Shown: positions 1 to 11,669 of the stretch, one piece after another
How positions within the stretch are numbered: the stretch's first letter is position 1
Layout of the letters: every line of letters begins with the position of its first letter
Origin: Nemertoderma westbladi
Lineage: Eukaryota > Xenacoelomorpha > Nemertodermatida > Nemertodermatidae
NCBI GenBank assembly: GCA_032718475.1
Contig: JAUCBJ010006252.1
Span: forward strand, 1 to 23,608
DNA: 23,608 nucleotides
Reading direction: 5' to 3'
The notes under the pieces: generated by a model
What the model was told of the DNA's origin: nothing
Databases searched by the model: none
Seen by the model: the letters and a program-made list of their open reading frames with translations, nothing else
Made by a program: the position numbers and the translations under genes

Positions 1-426
1 GGTTGTATGTAACTAGCCACACGGCTGCCAGCTAGACCTAACGAGATTGAAACCTGCATTCCCTACCTCCTATTACACTATAGAGTCTGTGTTCTTTAGT
101 CTCAGGTAATAGACAGATCTCATTTAATGATTGTCAGTCAATAAGATTACCACTGCAGAAGGCTTATATCCAAAATTGTTTATTTCTCAAAATATTATGC
201 TTATTATTTTTTGATGGGATTTCTGTGTATTTTAATTGTCTAAGTTTTCAGAGGCATTAACAGTATATTAAATAAATTATTTGAATATCATTCATTACTG
301 CATCGACTGTATTTAGTACTGCGTAGATTATATTCCTATAAACCACCTGGCTTCGCATATTGAACGTGCGATTGAAAATAAGTTCGTGCTACCTTCCGTG
401 GGTGGTAGATGTCGCGGTTATGTATT
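1..426. other. AT-rich non-coding DNA
   Basis: I see no reading frame, RNA gene or repeat that I can support here. The stretch is AT-rich and ends where the G-rich satellite begins. Confidence 0.6.
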
Positions 427-1235
427 GGTGGGTGGGAAGGGTGGGGGGGGGTGGGGTGGGGTGGGGTGGGGTGGGGTGGGGTGGGGTGGGGTGGGGTGGG
501 GTGGGGTGGGGTGGGTGGGGTGGGGTGGGTGGGTGGGGTGGGGTGGGGTGGGGTGGGGTGGGTGGGGTGGGGTGGGGTGGGGTGGGGTGGGGTGGGGTGG
601 GGTGGGGTGGGGTGGGGTGGGTGGGGTGGGGTGGGGTGGGGTGGGGTGGGGTGGGGTGGGGTGGGGTGGGGTGGGGTGGGGTGGGGTGGGGTGGGGTGGG
701 GTGGGGTGGGGTGGGGTGGGGTGGGGTGGGGTGGGGTGGGGTGGGGTGGGTGGGGTGGGGTGGGGTGGGGTGGGGTGGGGTGGGGTGGGGTGGGGTGGGG
801 TGGGGTGGGGTGGGGTGGGTGGGGTGGGGTGGGGTGGGGTGGGTGGGGTGGGGTGGGGTGGGGTGGGGTGGGGTGGGGTGGGGTGGGGTGGGGTGGGGTG
901 GGGTGGGGTGGGGTGGGGTGGGGTGGGGTGGGGTGGGGTGGGGTGGGGTGGGGTGGGGTGGGGTGGGGTGGGGTGGGGTGGGGTGGGGTGGGGTGGGGTG
1001 GGGTGGGGTGGGGTGGGGTGGGGTGGGGTGGGGTGGGGTGGGGTGGGGTGGGGTGGGGTGGGGTGGGGTGGGGTGGGGTGGGGTGGGGTGGGGTGGGGTG
1101 GGGTGGGGTGGGGTGGGGTGGGGTGGGGTGGGGTGGGGTGGGGTGGGGTGGGGTGGGGTGGGGTGGGGTGGGGTGGGGTGGGGTGGGGTGGGGTGGGGTG
1201 GGGTGGGGTGGGGTGGGGTGGGGTGGGGTGGGGTG
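427..1235. repeat. GGGGT pentanucleotide satellite (about 800 bases)
   Basis: The plus strand is an almost uninterrupted run of the 5-base unit GGGGT, about 160 copies. Shortened 4-base GGGT units are scattered through the left half; the last lies at about 841-844, and from there to about 1234 the array looks uniform. The left edge grades through a G run. The strand is extremely G-rich with a G tract every five bases, so it could form G-quadruplexes. Long open frames on both strands (Gly/Val/Trp or Pro/His/Thr repeats) are by-products of a 5-base period that contains no stop codon. Confidence 0.97.
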
Positions 1236-1710
1236 CAGATTTAAAGGGCTGAACACGTACTGTCCCTCTTTTTTTGATTGATTGGCGGTGTGGTTAAATT
1301 TCTAAATTTTACTAATTTATAAAGCTAAATACTGATTTTGTGATACAGTCGCTCGATATTAATTTGTATCTCATAACTGGGCCTCGTGCTGCGCGAAGGC
1401 CCCACGAACGTGTATTATATGCTATAAATCATTGTGTGGGCGTTCATATTTATCAATGTGTCATACGCGACATTTGAAATTTGTTGAATTTATAAGGCAC
1501 GTATGACGTTACACTTTAAGCCTAAAAAGTGGTCAAAACATAAAGTTTTCAAAAGCAAGACATATTATACATTTTTATTTCGAAAGATCAGAATTTTCTC
1601 TTTTTTTAGCGCTAATCAGAGATAAAGCTAATTAAGACACGACAAATTAACAAATAAAATGTGGCAAAATTTTACAAATCTGCATCGCAGACTACAAATC
1701 GCAGACAAGT

Positions 1711-1774
1711 CTACATTTTGTAGTCTTGAACAACTTCCAACACTACATTTGTAGTCTTGTACAACTTCCAAGAC
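1711..1774. repeat. Imperfect tandem duplication, about 32-base unit
   Basis: Two adjacent copies share the core TGTAGTCTTG(A/T)ACAACTTCCAA and differ at a few positions. A partial third copy (ACTACATTGCAACCTTGG) follows. It is too short to be called anything but a local tandem duplication. Confidence 0.75.
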
Positions 1775-2191
1775 TACATTGCAACCTTGGAAATGGCTCA
1801 AATTTGCTCATTTCCCACAATATGTTATGAATGGAATGTCACATGGCCCATAAGAGACAAAAGATGAATGACATGAGCATTATCACGTTTATATTATTAT
1901 AATTCATTATTATCATTAATTAAGATTTATTATGAGATCCTCAGATAATGTGAACGGTGTTAATACGGTAAGGTACTACATATAAAAGTTAAAGATCCAT
2001 GGTCTTTAATTAAGGTTATTAAGGTATTTCATCATTAAGCTCTACGTTACGTACCTAACTGTTCATTCACTACACTATTATTGCTTTGCCTAAATCAAAT
2101 AATTACCGCAAACGGAACCTCTACATAAATTATATGACATAATGAAATCAGTATTTAGATCTTCCAATATCCAAACATTCAAAATACTTAC

Positions 2192-2259
2192 ATTACAGAA
2201 TTACGTCTACATTTATATAAAATTAATTACAGAATTACGTCTACATTTATACAAAATTA
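2192..2259. repeat. Tandem duplication, 34-base unit
   Basis: Two near-identical head-to-tail copies of a 34-base AT-rich unit begin ATTACAGAATTACGTCTACA at 2192 and 2226. They differ at about one base, which suggests a recent duplication. Confidence 0.85.
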
Positions 2260-3289
2260 ATTAAAAATCAAACTAAATTACATAATTTTGATATTAGGCC
2301 TTCAACCGCAGGGCAGGGCAATTAATTAATAGTGCAACCGCAAACAGGTCTTTGTAGGTCCGCGTAGCGAGACCTTTAGTATTCACTCCGTTGTTAGTGT
2401 TGTTGTTGTTGTTAATTTCCAGATAGGTTTTGGTATTAAGGCTTTGTACGGCCTCAGTAGCTCTAGCTCCAGGCAGAATACCTAAGGACTGTGGTAAATC
2501 TAAGGTTGAGAGTAGGCTAGAGCTAAGGTCGCGAGTAGCGTGGAGGTGAGGAAGGGAGTAGCTTGCTTAGGTGATGGATGGTAGGAAAAACCCGGCTTTC
2601 TATTGGCTGTTATAAATAGCTTACATAGTTTTAACTAGCTAGTAGTTCCCATGGTTGAGGAGATGGGAAATCATGTACTGGGACAGGCTGCTAAGTTATC
2701 CCAGCAAAACAACTAAACTTGTAATTAATTATTGATTACAGGCAAGGATTAGTAAGGAAATTTTAAATTTCATTAAAGGTTTACGTTTAATTAAACGAGT
2801 ATATATCCGTTAATCGTGTTATATTGACAAATAAATTATATAGCTTTGTCTATACTTATGAGTAAAATAATCAACTTTCAATAATGTGTCATGAGTTGGT
2901 GACTTCAAATGCATCCACGTGTACCGTGTTTTGATACGGGAATTAGCAAACGGAGGACTGCCATTTATCGGGGCGGGGGGATGGGGGGGATTTCCAGCAA
3001 TCCCGCAGTCAAGTACGCCCATCATGTACAACACGTGCATGTACTGTATGTAGTACTGTAGTACATGGTCTTGCTCGTGTGGGTGGACCGAAAACAATGC
3101 GCGCGCAGCGAGTAAAATTTAACACAATGCTTTCATAACATGCTTTTCATGTGTTAATTTATATTGCATGAGCAAATGTGCTGTAGTAACAATAACAATA
3201 ATATTTTATATTATTTTACTTTATAAATGTTTTTAAAACCCAAATAATTGATGGTGGGGGTAGGGTTCAACAGAAGGCACTTTATGGTG

Positions 3290-3353
3290 CCGAACCGAAC
3301 CGAACCGAAGCAGGGCCAACTTCGGGCCGAACCGAACCGAATCCGAACCGAAG
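3290..3353. repeat. CCGAA pentanucleotide repeat in two blocks
   Basis: Four CCGAA units at 3290-3309 are separated from a second block at about 3327-3352 by a spacer that contains TTCGGG, the inverse of the unit. The second block carries one interrupted unit. This looks like a short microsatellite. Confidence 0.8.
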
Positions 3354-3985
3354 TTCAGAAAGTTAGCAAGTTATGGTCATAAATTCGTCTTTACGTCACT
3401 ATACTGGCTGACTGGCAGTGGCAGACTGGTACCTATTTGGTCTGCGGACTTAGCAAGAAAGCTATGATTAATTAAAAAAATAAGTACTACAAAATAAAAT
3501 GACAATATTTACATTACTGTACTGACTGTACAGCATTACTAACCTAAACTACTGTATACTTACTGCTACTGTATGCACCACATTTTCATCCGTAGTAAGC
3601 CGTACAGTAGTGACATCAAATTTAGAAAACCTCACTAAAAGTACAGGTAGTACTATTTATGACAGTATGAGGTAGTAGGTATATTTCTGTATTTGGTATT
3701 ATGTATCAAAGTTATGATTAATTAAAAAATAGGTACTACAAAGTAAAATGGCAATAGGCCTATTTAGCCTAACCTAAACTACTGTATAATTAAGCTAATT
3801 TTAAAACTACCCAAGTAAACTGAAAACAATTTAAAAAATAATGCCATTTAAATGGAAGTTCAGTCCAAAATTAAGGGTGTAAACGTTAAGCAGACAGTGG
3901 TGCAGACTGCACAAATAGATAAAATTAAATTCTCCATTGTTCATAATTAGCACTTTAAAGTTTTACTGCCCATGTTTTATTATTT

Positions 3986-4046
3986 CCCCGCCATCAGGTC
4001 TCGAACTAATAACACAGCACCTGACGGTCGACTGAGCTAGAATTTT
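3986..4046 (-). mobile_element. Degraded tRNA-like SINE head
   Basis: Read on the minus strand, TAGCTCAGTCGACCG matches an RNA polymerase III A box, and about 30 bases further AGTTCGAGACC matches a B box. The spacing is tRNA-like, but paired acceptor arms and a clean anticodon arm are not apparent. It is therefore more likely the 5' end of a tRNA-derived SINE than a working tRNA gene. I could not define the tail. Confidence 0.5.
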
Positions 4047-4228
4047 GCACTTTCTATCACAAATTTAGGGATAGAAAGTAGTCGAAAGATGCACTTTCTT
4101 GCTCTGTTTCCGGACTTTTCAGATAAAAATACTTTTTTTACAGGAATGACTTGCAAAAAAAAAATGGCCCGGATTTTCGGCTGGCCCTAAGGCACGTGCC
4201 TTATATGCCTTAAGGTTAATCCGGCACT

Positions 4229-4754
4229 GGGTGCAGTGCAGACAGTGGTGCAGACACCTGGTGCGGACAGTGGTGCAGAATGTGGTGCAGACAGTGGTGC
4301 AGCGTGCAGACAGTGGTGCAGGCACTGGTGCAGACACTGGTGCAGACAGTGGTGGAGACAGTGGTGCAGATAGCAGACAGTGGTGCAGACAGTGATGCAG
4401 ACAGTCAGACAGTGGTGCAGCGTGCGTGCAGACAGTGGTTCAGACACTGGTGCAGACAGTGGTGCAGACACTGGTGCAGACAGTGGTGCAGACAGTGGTG
4501 CGGCAGACACTGGTGCAGACAGTGGTGCAGACAGTGGTGCGGCAGACACTGGTGCAGACAGTGGTGCAGACTGGTGCAGAAAGTGGTGCAGACACTGGTG
4601 CAGACAGTGGTGCAGACACTGGTGCAGACAGTGGTGCAGACAGTGATGCAGACAGTGGTGCAGACTGGTGCAGAAAGTGGTTCAGACACTGGTGCAGACA
4701 GTGGTGCAGACACTGGTGCAGACAGTCAGACAGTGGTGCAGACAGTGCAGACTA
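4229..4754. repeat. 12-base minisatellite (CAGTGGTGCAGA family)
   Basis: The array is built from 12-base units alternating between CAGTGGTGCAGA and CACTGGTGCAGA, with occasional odd-length interruptions (GCGTGCAGA, GACAGTCAGA, GCGGCAGA). Because the unit is a multiple of three, several frames stay open on both strands and give tetrapeptide-periodic translations. No flanking coding signal accompanies them, so they are not called genes. A single unit with the same sequence lies about 330 bases to the left, near 3890-3908. Confidence 0.93.
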
Positions 4755-4836
4755 ACTACAGTAAGGTCTCAGGAATTGTTAGTCCGCGAGTATTCTTAGC
4801 CTGCGAGTATTCTTGGCCCTTGGGTATTCTTAGCCT

Positions 4837-4920
4837 CCAAAACAATAACGTTTATTGTTTTGGTTCCCCCAATACTCCTCTGAAACCTGCTCCTTTACTA
4901 AACTGCTCCTTTACTAACCT
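4837..4920 (-). repeat. Inverted copy of the dispersed ~70-base repeat, with palindromic junction
   Basis: On the minus strand this reads AAAGGAGCAGGTTTCAGAGG followed by AACCAAAACAATAAAC, the signature of the dispersed repeat seen at 7789, 15404, 22621-22837 and 23463. The segment AAAGGAGCAG is duplicated within this copy. At 4837-4863, CCAAAACAATAA and its inverse flank a 3-base centre, as if the ends of two copies meet head to head. Three copies of GTATTCTTNGCC just to the left (4789-4835) are a separate short repeat. Confidence 0.7.
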
Positions 4921-4932
4921 GCAGTCGGTGAG

Positions 4933-5208
4933 AAGTCCAAAATTGGACTTGAGTCCAAAATTGGACTTCGACTCCAGTTCAAGTCCAAAATTGGACTTCT
5001 GTGAGTCCAATATTGGACTTCAAATCAGCCAATTGCTCCAGGGCCTTGGGTAATTGGATCGGGCGGGATTTTTTTTCTTTAATCGAAAATATATCAAAAA
5101 ATAAGAGTTTTGAACAGGGGGACCTGAAATTCACCAGGGGGAACTTTTTTTATAAGGCTTTGAATTTTTACAAAAGTCCAATATTGGACTTTAAGTCAAA
5201 TTTTGGAC
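4933..5208. repeat. Cluster of AAGTCCAAAATTGGACTT palindromes
   Basis: Nearly self-complementary 18-base units occur at 4933-4950 (perfect), 4951-4968 (one end mismatch), 4981-4998 (perfect), 5003-5020 (TATA-type centre) and 5173-5192 (20 bases, perfect), with a decayed copy at 5193-5208. Each could fold as a small hairpin. A plus-strand open frame crosses them, but its Ser-Pro-Lys-Leu-Asp repeats are just the palindrome translated. Confidence 0.88.
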
Positions 5209-6090
5209 GTGACATTGAGAATCGAACTTAAAGGTACATGAAGCATGACAGATGAGAGACAGCCAGACAGCTGTTAAGTTATGGAAAGTTACCTTTGCAG
5301 CTCTGTATGTATCTGCAGTGTAATGACTGTACTGTACTTAGAATATAATGGTACATTCTAGCATTCTAGGTACCGGTACTTTGTACTTTACTTTTAGCAT
5401 ATTGTTTAGTTTACAATTTACATTCATGTTACTGTGTTATGTCTAACCTTACAGCCTTTGGCCTTATGTACCCAGGACTTTATAGTGTCTTTAGGACTAG
5501 ATTAGATTATGCTCCAACAAAAATTTAATTACAAATTATATTTGGTGGATACTGGTAGCACTGCCAGGTTACTGGGTTAGCCAACTGCAGCTGCTGCTAA
5601 GGCTAACTACAGTCTGACAGTCTGACAGTACAAGCTACGATTTCGTCTAAGGCTATGTGCTATGGGAGCCCTATCAGAAAGAAATACTACAAGTTGATGC
5701 TACCACCATCCCTTCTAATTTTTCCATACAACAGGGAGGGTATTATAAAACGGCTGGATAACAGGATAATGAAATGGGATTAGTAGGCCTAACTGATTAA
5801 CGTGTTGGGGCGTGGGGGGGGGGGGGGGGGATCGTTAAACTACACACATTATCTACTATGGGGGTTACCCCGTGAAATTTCGAAAGTGGCCAAAAGTAAT
5901 TTACTAATGTGATGGGATAATTATTTATTGGTACAGTTTTGAAAATTGTTAACCCTGTAAGAGTAAAATCACAAAAAATATATAAAATTTTGATGAAATT
6001 CAAACCACTATCTCTGGCCTGGAAGGAGGTATTGAGATGCGGTTTTTTCTATGGTTGTTCTCCATTGTTTTATAAATACAATGATAGTGA
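5209..6090. other. Non-coding DNA with a G17 homopolymer
   Basis: No gene is supported. A run of 17 G lies at 5814-5830. Short open frames on both strands near 5800-6145 have no recognisable domain and run through the homopolymer or AT-rich sequence. Confidence 0.5.
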
Positions 6091-6096
6091 ATTTCA

Positions 6097-6299
6097 GCAC
6101 CGGTGCCCAAAGGCATTCCCACAAAATGTAATTAACAAAAAGTAATTTGTTGAGCACCGGCGCACAATCCGCAGTTGAGGAACTGCACAGGAATGTTCAC
6201 CGGTGCACAATCCGCTCCGCACTAACTAAACGCCAAGCCTCAAATCCTGCCGCAGTCATGGAACAGCACATCGTTGTTCACCGGTGCACAATCCGCAGT
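6097..6299. repeat. Short repeat with CACCGGTGCACAATCCGC core
   Basis: The core CACCGG(T/C)GCACAATCCGC occurs at about 6154-6171, 6198-6215 and 6279-6296, with a diverged CACCGGTGCCCAA at 6098. Spacings are about 44 and 81 bases, and AACTAA follows two of the copies. The core includes CACCGGTG, itself a palindrome. I do not recognise the family. Confidence 0.7.
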
Positions 6300-6862
6300 A
6301 ACTAAGAACCAGTGGTTTCGGAGCCGCAGCTAACGTGTTAAACAATGTTGTTGAGATTTTGCACATTTAAATCAAACTTATTAAACAATGTAATACTTTG
6401 ATAAAACTAACGCTTTACATCACCGATCGGTATAACAGTGGACCTACACCTCTGCAGTAATATAATACTGTTGGAAAAAGTTTTAATATTCAAAAATTTC
6501 GCCCCATAGAAATTTGCTGGATGGGCCATTGCCCTCCCTGCCCCCTGTCCCCGTACTGATATGGGACTATTAATTGTTGACAAGTTACGCATTTCATATG
6601 TAACTTGTCAAGAAAATCTTACAAAATCCAAGAAAAATTTTCAAGTCTACGTTTTTATGTATTTTGGGATTTACTTTCTCATGTTGTGTATAATTAAATA
6701 CGTGCTACAATTTTAATATTTAATAAAATAAAAAATAAAATTAGCTTTCGAACGATACTTGAATGACAGAAATTAGCTCAAAGGTTCAAATTTTACAACT
6801 TTGACCAAAATCTTCGACATTTAATTCCTTAAAGTGTTACGTGCCTTAAATTAACTTTTGAG
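6300..6862. other. AT-rich non-coding DNA
   Basis: I see no supported gene or repeat. A 61-codon minus frame at 6407-6592 has no recognisable features. Confidence 0.5.
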
Positions 6863-6976
6863 AATTCGAGATACCGAACAATGGTTAGAAAGAGCGATAA
6901 TTTTTGCGTACGAAACCGGAAAGTGCACCAAAACCTTAACCGACCTTATTGAGAGATACAATAGAAAAGCAAATAA
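6863..6976 (+). CDS. Possible small internal exon, unknown protein
   Basis: One plus-strand frame here reads like real protein, about 38 residues including RDTEQWLERAIIFAYETG and then a charged segment TDLIERYNRK. It runs straight into GTGAGT at 6977-6982, a good splice donor, and an AG at 6861-6862 could be the acceptor, although its pyrimidine tract is poor. The frame would close with a TGA inside the donor, as often happens when an exon is read through. I do not recognise the protein and found no partner exon. It may be a fragment of a gene or of a mobile element. Confidence 0.3.
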
Positions 6977-7064
6977 GTGAGTATAAATTAATGTCACATA
7001 TAATAATTTTTTATTACATAGGAAAAGAGTATAACTTTTTTTCACTATTCGCGAGGCATTTTAT

Positions 7065-7412
7065 TTACGGCGCGTCAGTGAGGTAAAACTCCTCCTGTTT
7101 GCTGCGACTTTTAGTCGCTCGCGTTCGACGTCGGTTCTCCACAGCGTGGAGTCGGTCGAACGCCCAAAACAAGTTCTGACCGAGGTGTCGGACTGATGGG
7201 CGACCAGTCTGTGCCCGGCGGTGGCGCCCAATCGCTGCATCACGCTACGCAGCTGCAGCTCGAGCGCGTGCGACACGAGTTCGACAACCGAAGCGCCCAC
7301 CTCGGGACTTTGGGCGGCGATGAGGCGCTGCAAGGCGGCGGCCAGCCATGGGCCCACCTGCTCGGTCGCCAGGATACTTGCAGACTCAGACAGATTGACC
7401 CCGGTCATGCTG
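7065..7412 (-). pseudogene. TAF4: TAF4-like (TFIID subunit) C-terminal fragment, frameshifted
   Basis: TAF4 is a core TFIID subunit that pairs with TAF12 through a histone-fold-like region. The minus-strand translation opens with MTGVNLSESASILATEQVG, which I align with the conserved block of animal TAF4 reading MAGVNLSEESARILATNS. It continues through VVELVSHALELQLRSVMQRL, matching the helix before the TAF4 coiled region. Near 7190-7205 the similarity switches frame: the downstream block (NLFWAFDRLHAVENRR, then KSRSKQEE) fits TAF4's QLKFFEQLD and AAKSRSRQED in a different frame and ends at 7065. Several residues of the family pattern are missing between the blocks, and no other TAF4 exon is visible. 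The stretch is much more GC-rich than its surroundings and is bounded on the 5' side by a TA microsatellite. A pseudogene or exon relic is likeliest; a sequencing error in a real exon is possible. Confidence 0.6.
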
Positions 7413-7416
7413 GTCG

Positions 7417-7434
7417 ATATATATATATATATAT
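7417..7434. repeat. TA dinucleotide repeat
   Basis: A short run of alternating TA directly adjoins the 5' side of the TAF4-like fragment. Confidence 0.85.
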
Positions 7435-7788
7435 ACCGTATTAAATAATAATTTTTGTAATGGATTTCTGCATGAAAATAATAATAACAGCAGTTTGAAT
7501 TAACAGATTAGGGATAATTGGCCTGACCAACTAACCATACCCATAACCAATAAACAAAAATACAAAGTCAACGTATCTGACACAAACTACTTGGACCGGC
7601 AGACCCAGACTGCATGACAGGTGCTGAAGTACAATTAAAAGCTTACCGGTACCGATTTAAAATGGGAATGCAGGGCTCTATCCTGTTTGGGGTCTCCAGT
7701 CTTTTCAGAGTTGCGGTAGGTCTTATACATCTGACCGTTGATTCTCAATTAAATTTGGTTTTCTATTCTACAACATTCCTAACTCACG
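7435..7788. other. Non-coding DNA, presumed kinesin intron
   Basis: No coding region is supported. If the kinesin gene is intact this is part of its second intron. I searched it by eye for the P-loop exon expected next (GQTGTGKT) and did not find it. Confidence 0.45.
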
Positions 7789-7850
7789 TTTATTGTTTTG
7801 GTTCCTTTCAACTCGCCTCTGTAACCTGCTCCATTATTAACCTGCCTGGT
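7789..7850 (-). repeat. Dispersed ~70-base repeat, minus-strand copy
   Basis: The minus strand reads TGGAGCAGGTTACAGAGGCG, then AACCAAAACAATAAAC. This is the same signature as the copies at 15404-15472 and 22621-22837. Confidence 0.75.
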
Positions 7851-7980
7851 TGTGGAGGCCCCAAGCAGGATAATCCTGTTTGGGAGTTTTTTCATAAGTC
7901 GAATGCAGGGTAGGTTACCCTAACACTGGGGCTGAGCCTTACAGCCTTACCATCACAACTCGATAGATCCCAGAACTTAC

Positions 7981-8101
7981 CTAAAATAGGAATAACTACT
8001 TGGTCATATATTTCAACTTGGGTAGATTTCGGTCCGTATACTTTATCGAACGCATAATGTTTGCAGTCGCCGTGTGTCTGTTTATAATGAGAGTAATCCA
8101 C
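7981..8101 (-). CDS. KIF11: Kinesin-5-like motor, coding exon 2
   Basis: This 121-base exon encodes 40 residues of the motor domain, including HYAFDKVYGPKSTQVEIYDQ followed by VVIPIL. That is the family pattern before the P-loop (aromatic-x-F-D-x-V-F-G-P, then V-V-x-P-I-L). The acceptor is TTTCAG at 8102-8107, and the donor is GTAAGT at 7980-7975. The exon starts in phase 0, matching the end of exon 1, and ends in phase 1 with a G, consistent with the Asp/Glu codon that follows PIL in kinesin-5. The next exon should carry the GQTGTGKT P-loop, and I cannot find it in the 7.9 kb to the left. Kinesin-5 motors are tetrameric and slide spindle microtubules apart. The FGP and VVxPIL pattern favours kinesin-5 over kinesin-2 or kinesin-8. 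Confidence 0.8.
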
Positions 8102-8459
8102 CTGAAATATTACCATTGAAGGCTGTTACTGCTGTTAGTGTTAGATTACATCTACATATATCTGTATATTGCATTACCCAAAACCAAAAAATCTATACCC
8201 AAAAGCAAGAGTTACTATATCCCCAAACCATCGGTCAACATCGTATTTCGTAAGATAATGGATCGGCATCGTAGCTTAGACGGTCAGACGGTAGGCAATA
8301 GGGGTAGACTCATAAAGTGTATTGTAAAGTGAATGTCATTTAGATATTAGCTGATTAGATACGGTGATACGGTAGGCCTAATAATAAATTAAATACAGTG
8401 CAGTGCAGCAGTGACCAAATCGAATAGGCTATCCCTACGTCAGTATGACTATGACCCAC
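8102..8459 (-). other. Intron 1 of the kinesin-5-like gene
   Basis: It is bounded on the minus strand by GTGGGT at 8459-8454 and TTTCAG at 8107-8102. Joining the flanking exons keeps the frame (phase 0) and restores a continuous kinesin motor sequence. No other feature is seen inside. Confidence 0.75.
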
Positions 8460-8615
8460 CTGAATATCGTTTTTAGACACACGTATGCAGCTACGGGTGG
8501 ATTTCTTTTCATCTTCATTTAGTGGACGGCACCTCAATATAACCTGAATCATTTCTTCTTTTTTAGTCGTCGTTTCTCTTGCCAGGCCAATTACTGGTCC
8601 ATCGTTATTCGCCAT
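8460..8615 (-). CDS. KIF11: Kinesin-5-like motor, first coding exon
   Basis: The exon encodes 52 residues. A short polar leader (residues 1-21) precedes the first strand of the kinesin motor, IQVILRCRPLNEDEK (about residues 23-37). The V-x-V-R-C-R-P-x-N pattern is diagnostic of kinesins and contacts the adenine of ATP. The ATG at 8615 begins the frame just upstream of the domain, has purine at -3 and G at +4, and agrees with the short leaders of kinesin-5 proteins. The exon ends in CAG followed by GTGGGT. Translation past this donor is intronic and was discarded. The gene runs leftward, head-to-head with TTLL1 about 1.9 kb away. Confidence 0.82.
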
Positions 8616-11660
<3,045 letters not shown>

Positions 11661-11669
11661 CCATAAAAA

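Larger units (their letters stand above)
1236..3289. other. AT-rich non-coding DNA with small duplications
   Basis: No coding region is supported in these 2 kb. Apart from the short duplications listed separately there is a GTT microsatellite near 2395-2416 and a small hairpin-like GGCCTCG/CGAAGGCC pair near 1380-1403. A 92-codon minus frame at 2819-3097 has low-complexity content and no recognisable domain. Confidence 0.5.

Noticed and set aside
336-1281. Four long open frames (about 290-306 codons) on both strands
   Set aside because: All are translations of the GGGGT satellite, whose 5-base period has no stop codons; flanks show no gene signal.
2819-3097. 92-codon minus-strand frame
   Set aside because: No domain, simple-sequence content and no flanking gene signals.
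3986-4046. Functional tRNA gene
   Set aside because: A and B boxes are present, but no paired acceptor stem or clean cloverleaf; the same applies to 16110-16174 and 18531-18592.
4119-5053. Several open frames with Ser-Ala-Pro-Leu or Val-Gln-Thr repeats
   Set aside because: By-products of the 12-base minisatellite and the palindrome cluster, open on both strands.
8355-8459. Extension of kinesin exon 1 to 8355
   Set aside because: Similarity stops at CAG followed by GTGGGT and resumes in frame in exon 2.
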